Below, in pieces: positions 7,823 through 12,348 of a DNA stretch of 12,348 nucleotides. How positions within the stretch are numbered: the stretch's first letter is position 1; each line of letters starts with the position of its first letter. The stretch is from contig DXQT01000054.1 of the NCBI GenBank assembly GCA_019411365.1, positions 1-12,348 of the forward strand. Direction: 5' to 3'. Below the pieces are notes generated by a model. It did not search any database, was not told the origin of the DNA, and was given only the letters and a program-made list of their open reading frames with translations. Origin of the DNA: Roseburia sp. (lineage in GTDB: Bacteria > Bacillota_A > Clostridia > Lachnospirales > Lachnospiraceae). The translations under genes were made by a program, and so were the position numbers.

Positions 7823-8323
7823 TCAATCCCAACGATTTATCATGCCAGAAACCCGCCGGATCACCATCACTGCAAGAAGTCCGATCACCGTTCCGGAAGC
7901 AATCCCTGTGATAGCAAGAACCGGGAGATAATAAATTAAAGTTGCCGTATCAAGTACCCACATTGCGACAAATATCTGACCTGCATTGTGCGAAATGCCG
8001 CCGAGAACGCTCACTCCGGCAGCCGAAAAAAGCTTTGATCTCTTTGCCAGATACATCACTGCAAAACTCAAAAGTCCTCCGGCAAAACTGTAAAGCATTG
8101 CTGCCATGGAACTAAACGTAAGTCCTGTGAGCAGGATACGCACCATGGAAAGTGCAAATGCTTCCTTTGTTCCAAGTGTGTACAGTGCGACCATCACCAC
8201 AAGATTTGCAAGTCCAAGCTTTGCCCCGGGAATCCCCAGATTTACCGGGATCAGCGTTTCAATATAGGAAAGCACAAATGCAAGTGCCACAAGCATTCCA
8301 AGAAGTGCTGTTTTTTTTGCCAT
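7823..8323 (-). CDS. Gx transporter family membrane protein (EetB-like)
   Basis: This 166-residue, very hydrophobic protein has about five membrane segments, with the conserved stretch PGAKLGLANLVVMVAL after the first helix and a GGISHNAGQ motif near residue 110. These mark the family often annotated as Gx transporter, or historically as heptaprenyl diphosphate synthase component I (Hpre_diP_synt_I). The sequence shows no prenyl-transferase Asp-rich motif, so an enzymatic role is not supported; its fold recalls ECF substrate-binding subunits. The start at 8323 is chosen because AAGGG lies seven bases upstream; the ATG at 8329 is only one base from it. It starts 19 bases after the NusG-II gene and is the last gene of the apbE unit. 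Family members sit with NusG-II and apbE genes in flavin electron-transfer loci; the transported molecule is unknown. Confidence 0.87.
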   Translation of the reverse strand: MAKKTALLGMLVALAFVLSYIETLIPVNLGIPGAKLGLANLVVMVALYTLGTKEAFALSMVRILLTGLTFSSMAAMLYSFAGGLLSFAVMYLAKRSKLFSAAGVSVLGGISHNAGQIFVAMWVLDTATLIYYLPVLAITGIASGTVIGLLAVMVIRRVSGMINRWD

Positions 8324-8342
8324 AATCATTCCCTTCTTTTCT

Positions 8343-8789
8343 CTAATGCTGCAAAATGTCGATTCCGGAGTCTTCTCCGTTCTCGATCGTGATAACTACC
8401 TTATCCGGGAGACAGACAATCGTCTCTTTGTTCCTGCTGATTTTATTGTGATGCACACAGATCTGATCCGGGCATGACGCTTCCGGCATATTCACATAGC
8501 CATCCAGAATCGCAAACCGGTTATAAGAGCCATCCTCAAACCGTATCGTCTCTGTATGATCCTCCGAGAGCGGATATCTCCCATATTCCACACCGTCCAC
8601 TGTCACAACGGCAACTGCATTTTGGGTCGATACCTTCTGGTAATACTGTATTGCAACGTATATACCGGCCGCCGCCACAAGTAACACAACGATCAGGAGC
8701 CAGTCATTTTTCCGGATGCGTAACTCTTTCCCATCCTGCGCCCCTGCTTCTTTTTGAGATGGTTCTTTCATCTGAAATATTTTTTTCAT
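8343..8789 (-). CDS. Membrane-anchored NusG domain II protein (EetA-like)
   Basis: This 148-residue protein has a charged cytoplasmic N-terminus (1-28), one membrane helix (about 29-49) and an outside domain of about 95 residues. The outside domain fits NusG domain II: VVTVDGVEYGRYPL, then the cysteine-rich stretch with Cys106, Cys111, His113, His114 and Cys126 (ASCPDQICVHH and VCLPDKVVI). There is no NGN or KOW domain, so it is not the transcription factor NusG. The three exposed cysteines and the His pair are conserved features of this domain and could bind metal or take part in redox chemistry; that is inference. It lies between apbE (76 bases upstream) and the Gx gene (19 bases downstream), the same pairing seen in Listeria-type eet loci. 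AGAGGAAAG lies about 12 bases before the ATG. Confidence 0.88.
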   Translation of the reverse strand: MKKIFQMKEPSQKEAGAQDGKELRIRKNDWLLIVVLLVAAAGIYVAIQYYQKVSTQNAVAVVTVDGVEYGRYPLSEDHTETIRFEDGSYNRFAILDGYVNMPEASCPDQICVHHNKISRNKETIVCLPDKVVITIENGEDSGIDILQH

Positions 8790-8865
8790 CTGGGACTCTC
8801 TTTCCTCTTTGTTTTCTTTTTATCAGCAGCACCTGTTTCTTTGCCGGATCAAAAATACTTTATCA

Positions 8866-9921
8866 TCACCTGGTGTATTCTTCAAATCCATCCGAATACC
8901 GAATGCTTCCGTCTTCTAAAATCCACATTGCCTCCACACCGTCAAGCTGATTTACAAATTCCATTCCTTCCGCAAGCGGCATATTAAAAACCGCAGTGGA
9001 ATACGCATCTGCCATTCCAGAATCATTTGTGATAATGGTAACGGATGAAAAATTATCTGCCGGCATCAGGGTATCCTGATTGATAATGTGACAGTATCTT
9101 TTTCCATCGACTGTATAATAGCGTTGATAATTTCCACTCGTTACCACGCTTAAATCCTGAACTTCCACTTTTTTTATATATGCCTGATCACTCTCCACAT
9201 CAGGATTCTGAATTCCGACCGCCCAGGCGCTTCCATCCGGGTGTCCGCCAATAGCGCACACATTTCCCCCGACCGAAAAAAGCATATACCGGATCCCAAG
9301 TTCATTTTTTGCATACTCTGCAACCTTTTGAACCGCATAACCTTTTCCAATACTTCCAACATCTAACGACATATCCGGGTCTGTCAGATAAACCGTAGAC
9401 GCCTCCTCGTCAATGACAATATTATGGATATCTGTATGTTCTGCTGCTCTCTCCAATTCATCCATCGGCGGCAGCTCTGCAGAATACGGATCTTCACTTC
9501 CTGCTTCCCTATAATCATGCCAGATAGACAGCACACTTCCCATTGCGATATTCATGTTTCCATCTGTTTTTTCATCCATCGTAATGCCGAGTTTCAACAG
9601 CTCGATGATTTCCTCATCCACCTTTACCGGCTGGATTCCCGCATTATCATTGATGGTCTTGATGTTATTCATCCCCTCATAGTCGTGATAAATATCATAC
9701 AGATCATTATAGTATTGAAACTTGTCTTTGATCAATGACATCTGTTCCGAAAATTGCTCTTTTGATGACGCATAACCAATAATCTGTGTCTGTGTGTCAA
9801 ACACATCAAAAAAAGATGCCTCATATTTTTCCAGATCCTTCCCTGTGCTATGTCTGTAGGCGATCACGCCAATCAATGCAAGCAATATCAAAACTGCCGC
9901 AATCTGTCTCTTTTTTTCCAT
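8866..9921 (-). CDS. apbE: FAD:protein FMN transferase (ApbE family), membrane-anchored
   Basis: ApbE splits FAD and links FMN through phosphate to a Thr/Ser of an FMN-binding-domain protein, outside the cytoplasm. The 351 residues begin with a positive tip and a hydrophobic segment (8-22). There is no lipobox cysteine, so it is probably a signal anchor rather than a lipoprotein. Family motifs: Asp187-Val-Gly-Ser-Ile-Gly-Lys-Gly (flavin site), GGN (218-220), SGNYQRYY (262-269), HIINQDTLMPA (278-288) and NDSGMADAYSTA, with Asp305 and Thr309 as likely Mg ligands. The usual HIIDPxTGxPA motif lacks its Pro and Gly here. AGAGGA lies seven bases before the ATG. An intrinsic terminator ends only 18 bases upstream of the start codon. 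No FMN-binding acceptor protein is encoded in the window. Confidence 0.94.
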   Translation of the reverse strand: MEKKRQIAAVLILLALIGVIAYRHSTGKDLEKYEASFFDVFDTQTQIIGYASSKEQFSEQMSLIKDKFQYYNDLYDIYHDYEGMNNIKTINDNAGIQPVKVDEEIIELLKLGITMDEKTDGNMNIAMGSVLSIWHDYREAGSEDPYSAELPPMDELERAAEHTDIHNIVIDEEASTVYLTDPDMSLDVGSIGKGYAVQKVAEYAKNELGIRYMLFSVGGNVCAIGGHPDGSAWAVGIQNPDVESDQAYIKKVEVQDLSVVTSGNYQRYYTVDGKRYCHIINQDTLMPADNFSSVTIITNDSGMADAYSTAVFNMPLAEGMEFVNQLDGVEAMWILEDGSIRYSDGFEEYTR

Positions 9922-9939
9922 TCATTCTTCCTCTCGTAT

Positions 9940-9968
9940 AAAAGAAAAAGAGGGGTTATACGCCCCTC
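9940..9968 (-). terminator. Intrinsic terminator between the small ORF and apbE
   Basis: On the minus strand GAGGGG (9968-9963) pairs perfectly with CCCCTC (9955-9950) around the seven-base loop CGTATAA. TTTTT-C-TTTT follows (9949-9940). It begins 12 bases after the stop of the 58-residue gene and ends 18 bases before the apbE ATG. There is no room for a promoter between it and apbE, so it may act as a partial terminator or attenuator within one unit. Confidence 0.85.
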
Positions 9969-9980
9969 CTGCCGTCATCC

Positions 9981-10157
9981 TTATTTTTTCTCATAAATGC
10001 CGAATTCATTCTGAATCAAAATATCGCCAACCTCTAATTCCAATGGCAGCTTATACTTCTGAACTTCTATGGAACCATTCTGTGTGGTCAACATCACACT
10101 TGTCTCCTTAAATGATTCAACTGTATATTCTTCTACTTCTTTTTTTCTTTTAAACAT
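9981..10157 (-). CDS. Small 58-residue protein, possibly DUF3006-like
   Basis: ATG at 10157 to TAA at 9981 encodes a 58-residue, soluble, beta-rich-looking protein. It has a Lys/Glu-rich start (MFKRKKEVEE), then YTVESFKE, a Gly turn (TTQNGSIEV), and LPLELEVGDIL before FGIYEKK. The spacing of the xVxxF start, the central acidic/Gly turn and the LPxxxxxGDIL ending recalls small DUF3006-type proteins; this is a pattern resemblance only. A good promoter (10205-10233) fits its start and a strong terminator follows its stop, which supports a real gene. The ribosome binding site of the first ATG is weak, but AAGGAG lies nine bases before an internal ATG (codon 22, base 10094), so a 37-residue form may also be made. 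It may be the first gene of the apbE unit. Confidence 0.62.
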   Translation of the reverse strand: MFKRKKEVEEYTVESFKETSVMLTTQNGSIEVQKYKLPLELEVGDILIQNEFGIYEKK

Positions 10158-10204
10158 AAATTGATGCCCGTTTTCCTATTCCCAAACTCTAAAAACCAAA
10201 GAAG

Positions 10205-10233
10205 ATTATATCAAGCCTCTGTCATTCATGCAA
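10205..10233 (-). promoter_or_regulatory. Sigma-A-type promoter, small ORF/apbE unit
   Basis: On the minus strand TTGCAT (10233-10228) and TATAAT (10210-10205) are 17 bases apart, with TGA directly before TATAAT as an extended -10. Transcription should start near 10198, about 40 bases before the ATG of the 58-residue gene. The TTGCAT/17-base/TGA-TATAA layout is the same as in the T-box promoter. Confidence 0.75.
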
Positions 10234-10284
10234 GATATTTTTTCGTTGTTTTTCTTCCAGATAATGGCAGCGTATTTGTAGTTT

Positions 10285-10710
10285 TTATTTTAATTTGCGC
10301 AATATTTTTATGATCTTCACCTCAAAGACTACCGCAACTACAAGAATCAGCCCCATAACAATCAGACTATATGCTGCATCGACCCGATATCCTAACGCAT
10401 CGCAGATGCTGGTAAAAAGAAGAGACAACACAAATACCAGTTTGATCAATTCCACCATGCGGATCGTATATTTGCGTATCGCGCCGGTACAGACCTCGCG
10501 CGACAGTCCGTTAACGCGCTCCGGGTAAATAGCCAGCACAGTAAGCCCCATATAGACAAGAATCAGGATCAGCACATTCATGACAATACGCACTGCCCCT
10601 GCGCCGTAGACAATCCCATAATAAACCTGTAATCCCATATAAAATAATGCTGCTATCGCCGAAATAATCTCGAAAACGAGTGTCTCTGTTGACAAATGAT
10701 TTTTCTTCAT
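10285..10710 (-). CDS. Uncharacterised four-helix membrane protein
   Basis: I do not recognise this 141-residue protein. It has about four membrane segments (roughly 12-32, 38-60, 88-106 and 112-132). A basic cytoplasmic loop between helices 2 and 3 (YPERVNGLSREVCTGAIRKYTIR) and a basic C-terminus (KIIKILRKLK) suggest that both ends face the cytoplasm. There is no visible catalytic motif, signal peptide or nucleotide-binding motif. Composition matches its neighbours. AAGGAAA lies about ten bases before the ATG. A strong promoter for the next leftward unit starts just after its stop, so it is probably transcribed alone. I see no clear promoter in front; a small ATTGC/GCAAT inverted repeat (10734-10748) lies in its leader. 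The upstream neighbour asnA is divergent, and the 206-base gap is shared. Confidence 0.78.
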   Translation of the reverse strand: MKKNHLSTETLVFEIISAIAALFYMGLQVYYGIVYGAGAVRIVMNVLILILVYMGLTVLAIYPERVNGLSREVCTGAIRKYTIRMVELIKLVFVLSLLFTSICDALGYRVDAAYSLIVMGLILVVAVVFEVKIIKILRKLK

Positions 10711-10793
10711 TCTATATCATTTCCTTTTCTGGTATTGCTATTTGCAATCTTCCCTGAATCCATAACATAGTTAGAATACAATATTTTTTTCTT

Positions 10794-10824
10794 TTCTAAA
10801 AGTAATTTTAGAATAATTTTAGAA
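10794..10824 (+). promoter_or_regulatory. Operator-like palindrome with a third half-site, upstream of asnA
   Basis: TTCTAAAA-GTAA-TTTTAGAA (10794-10813) is a perfect 8+8 palindrome. A second direct copy of TTTTAGAA follows at 10817-10824, exactly 11 bases (one helical turn) after the first. A weaker TTAGAA lies at 10771-10776. The array ends 17 bases before the asnA -35. It could bind a regulator of asnA or of the divergent membrane protein, or act as an AT-rich UP element. The binding protein is unknown. Confidence 0.45.
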
Positions 10825-10841
10825 TTATGTGTTTTCTTTTC

Positions 10842-10869
10842 TTGAAAATCAGTTTCGCTGTGCTATAAT
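10842..10869 (+). promoter_or_regulatory. Promoter of asnA
   Basis: TTGAAA (10842-10847) and TATAAT (10864-10869) are 16 bases apart, and TGC precedes TATAAT as an extended -10. Transcription would start near 10876, giving a leader of about 40 bases. That is too short for a T-box, so asnA is not T-box-controlled here. Confidence 0.75.
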
Positions 10870-10916
10870 TATTTAGGTTATGATTACGAATCAACACTAA
10901 AGGAGAACTTATATAT

Positions 10917-11927
10917 ATGGAAAAATTTATTATTCCAAAAGATTATCATTCAGAATTAAACCTGCATGATACACAGATTGCAATTAAAACAGTCAAAGAT
11001 TTCTTTCAGAATCTTCTTTCCCAGAGACTGAATCTCTCCCGTGTATCAGCACCTTTATTTGTCGATCCTGATTCCGGATTAAACGATAACTTAAACGGTG
11101 TGGAACGCCCTGTTACATTTGATATCAAAGAACAGAACGGAAGGGAAGCTGAAGTTGTCCAGTCCCTTGCAAAATGGAAAAGATATGCTTTGAAAAAATA
11201 TGGTTTTTCTTACGGCGAAGGACTTTACACAGATATGAATGCCATCCGCCGCGATGAAATCACCGACAATATCCACTCTATCTTTGTTGACCAGTGGGAT
11301 TGGGAAAAAATCATCAAAAAAGATGAGCGTACCATTGCAACTTTGATGGATACCGTAAAGGTTGTATACAAATGCCTTCGTAAAACAGAAAAATATATGG
11401 CAATCCAGTATGATTATATTGAAGAAATCCTGCCACATGATATTTTCTTTGTCACAACTCAGGAATTAGCTGACATGTTCCCGGACAACACTCCAAAGGA
11501 ACGTGAGTATTACATTGCAAAAGCAAAAGGTGCTGTCTGCATTATGAAGATTGGTGATGTTCTGGAAAATGGTGAACGCCATGACGGACGTGCTCCTGAC
11601 TATGATGACTGGAGTTTAAATGCTGATATCGTTGTTTACTATCCGGTTCTTGATATCGCATTAGAGTTATCTTCCATGGGTATCCGTGTTGACAAAAAAG
11701 CGCTGCTTTCCCAGTTAAAGAAGGCTGGCTGTGAAGAAAGAAAAGATCTTCCTTTCCAGAAAGCAATCATCAACGAAGAACTTCCATACACCATCGGCGG
11801 CGGCATCGGACAGTCCCGTATCTGTATGTTCTTCCTGCGCAAAGCACACATTGGAGAAGTACAGTCCTCTCTGTGGCCAGAAGATATGATCGCACAGTGC
11901 GAGGAAAATGGAGTCCAGCTTCTGTAA
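10917..11927 (+). CDS. asnA: Aspartate--ammonia ligase (asparagine synthetase A)
   Basis: AsnA makes free asparagine from aspartate, ammonia and ATP through an aspartyl-adenylate, in the cytoplasm. The 336 residues match the family length. The fold is that of a class II aminoacyl-tRNA synthetase catalytic core without an anticodon domain. Visible family signatures include the N-terminal LSQRLNLSRVSAPLFVDP, NGVERPVTFDI, VVQSLAKWKRYAL and the motif-3-like GGGIGQSRICMFFL near the C-terminus. AGGAG lies 11 bases before the ATG. It is the only plus-strand gene here and is monocistronic, with its own promoter and a strong terminator. It lies about 3.6 kb from the T-box of the transamidation operon and gives the cell a second, tRNA-independent source of asparagine. 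Confidence 0.97.
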   Translation: MEKFIIPKDYHSELNLHDTQIAIKTVKDFFQNLLSQRLNLSRVSAPLFVDPDSGLNDNLNGVERPVTFDIKEQNGREAEVVQSLAKWKRYALKKYGFSYGEGLYTDMNAIRRDEITDNIHSIFVDQWDWEKIIKKDERTIATLMDTVKVVYKCLRKTEKYMAIQYDYIEEILPHDIFFVTTQELADMFPDNTPKEREYYIAKAKGAVCIMKIGDVLENGERHDGRAPDYDDWSLNADIVVYYPVLDIALELSSMGIRVDKKALLSQLKKAGCEERKDLPFQKAIINEELPYTIGGGIGQSRICMFFLRKAHIGEVQSSLWPEDMIAQCEENGVQLL

Positions 11928-11951
11928 ATCAAAAAAAATTGTTATTGATAT

Positions 11952-11998
11952 AAAAATCAGCACCCGCTTCACATTTTTGTGAATGAGTGCTGATTTTT
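11952..11998 (+). terminator. Strong bidirectional terminator after asnA
   Basis: AAAAATCAGCAC (11952-11963) pairs with GTGCTGATTTTT (11987-11998) over 12 bases. An inner stem TTCACA/TGTGAA with a TTTT loop extends the hairpin. T-rich tails exist on both strands (TTTTTCTTTCTT on plus; TTTTTATA on minus), so it can end asnA and also block leftward transcription from the right. Confidence 0.9.
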
Positions 11999-12090
11999 CT
12001 TTCTTCTGCAAATTTCAGTTTACATTAATTCCAATCTGCTAACTGCTGATATAATTTTTCTTTTATATAATCCATATCCAATGCCTCACT

Positions 12091-12222
12091 CTACGATAAA
12101 CTGATCATCCACTTACGCCTCTTAAAGATAATTAACGATACAACCAGTCTGAATATTTCCTCCGTGGTAAGCAGTGTATACACACCCACAATTCCCCACT
12201 TAAATACATACGCTGCAAGCAG
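12091..12222 (-). pseudogene. Decayed C-terminal fragment of a MATE-family transporter
   Basis: In one minus-strand frame, 43 codons read as the last membrane helix and tail of a MATE-type multidrug/Na+ exporter: LLAAYVFKWGIVGVYT, then TEEIFRLVVSLIIFKRRKWM, matching the usual G(I/L)xGVW...EEI(I/F)R...RFKxxKW ending. An in-frame TGA stands at 12231-12229. The sense-like upstream piece FLEKSKILLIV continues only in a neighbouring frame and hits TAA about 20 codons further back, so at least one frameshift is needed. After the TAG at 12091 the same frame stays open for 21 more codons (DMDYIKEKLYQQLADWN) to TAA at 12025. There is no start codon or ribosome binding site and far too little length (a full MATE has about 450 residues). 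The family call is by pattern and moderately sure. Confidence 0.55.
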
Positions 12223-12348
12223 ACACAATCAGCAGTATCTTTGATTTTTCCAGAAAATATTTTACTTACTTTGTTTTTCATGAGTATGAATACAATTTTT
12301 ACTTATTTCCGTATCTGCGAAAACTCTTATAAATAAAAGGCAGTAAGG
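12223..12348. other. Right-edge stretch without a supported gene
   Basis: No reading frame here is convincing. On the minus strand a 15-codon open tail (ending FIYKSFRRYGNK, stop at 12299) runs off the window edge and could be the end of another membrane protein or a further piece of the MATE remnant. An ATG at 12282 opens a 60-codon frame across the fragment, but it has no ribosome binding site and its product is unlike a protein end. Confidence 0.35.

Noticed and set aside
7823..8323. Heptaprenyl diphosphate synthase component I activity
   Set aside because: This is a historical family name. The protein is an integral membrane protein without prenyl-synthase Asp-rich motifs and has no component II partner here.
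8343..8789. Transcription factor NusG
   Set aside because: Only domain II is present, behind a membrane helix; the NGN and KOW domains are absent.
8474..8950. 158-codon plus-strand open frame opposite the NusG-II and apbE genes
   Set aside because: It spans the boundary of two intact genes on the other strand and its product is Pro/Ser/His-rich with no recognisable domain.
1..12348. CRISPR array, insertion sequence, prophage or defence genes
   Set aside because: No repeat-spacer pattern, transposase, integrase, terminal inverted repeats or known defence domain was seen on either strand.

Overview
The window looks like chromosomal DNA of a low-to-mid-GC Firmicute of the Clostridia, most likely the Lachnospiraceae. 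The reasons are indirect: a T-box leader, an archaeal-type AspRS next to gatCAB, a short cobalamin-dependent MetH without reactivation domain, AGGAGG-type ribosome binding sites and sigma-A promoters, several with an extended -10. The species call is inference. Most genes lie on the minus strand; only asnA is on the plus strand.

Layout from left to right. A tRNA-Val(UAC), cut by the window edge, has its own strong promoter (1-120). metH follows (171-2618). Next is the indirect asparagine/glutamine decoding operon, transcribed leftward: T-box leader (about 7718-7400), aspS (7316-5985), gatC, gatA, gatB (down to 2704), with metH 85 bases further downstream. metH may be read through from it but also has a candidate promoter of its own. 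A second leftward unit runs from a promoter at 10233-10205 through a 58-residue small protein, an intrinsic terminator, apbE (FAD:protein FMN transferase), a membrane-anchored NusG-domain-II protein and a Gx-family membrane protein. A lone 141-residue membrane protein lies at 10285-10710. Divergent from it is asnA (10917-11927), which ends in a strong bidirectional terminator. The last 350 bases hold only the decayed C-terminal end of what looks like a MATE-family transporter.

How the genes fit together. The AspRS is archaeal-type and carries the His and Pro associated with non-discriminating enzymes (His35, Pro90). It should therefore charge both tRNA-Asp and tRNA-Asn, and GatCAB would then convert Asp-tRNA-Asn to Asn-tRNA-Asn (and Glu-tRNA-Gln to Gln-tRNA-Gln). 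The T-box in front carries the overlapping triplets GAA and AAC at the probable specifier, the arrangement reported for the dual tRNA-Glu/tRNA-Asn T-box of the Clostridium acetobutylicum transamidation operon. asnA gives a second, tRNA-independent route to asparagine. The apbE / NusG-II / Gx trio resembles the accessory genes of flavin-based extracytoplasmic electron transfer loci, but no FMN-binding acceptor protein is in the window.

I do not see a clearly new defence or mobile system. The most interesting points are the two-codon T-box, the terminator placed just before apbE with its small upstream ORF, and a three-half-site palindrome upstream of the asnA promoter.
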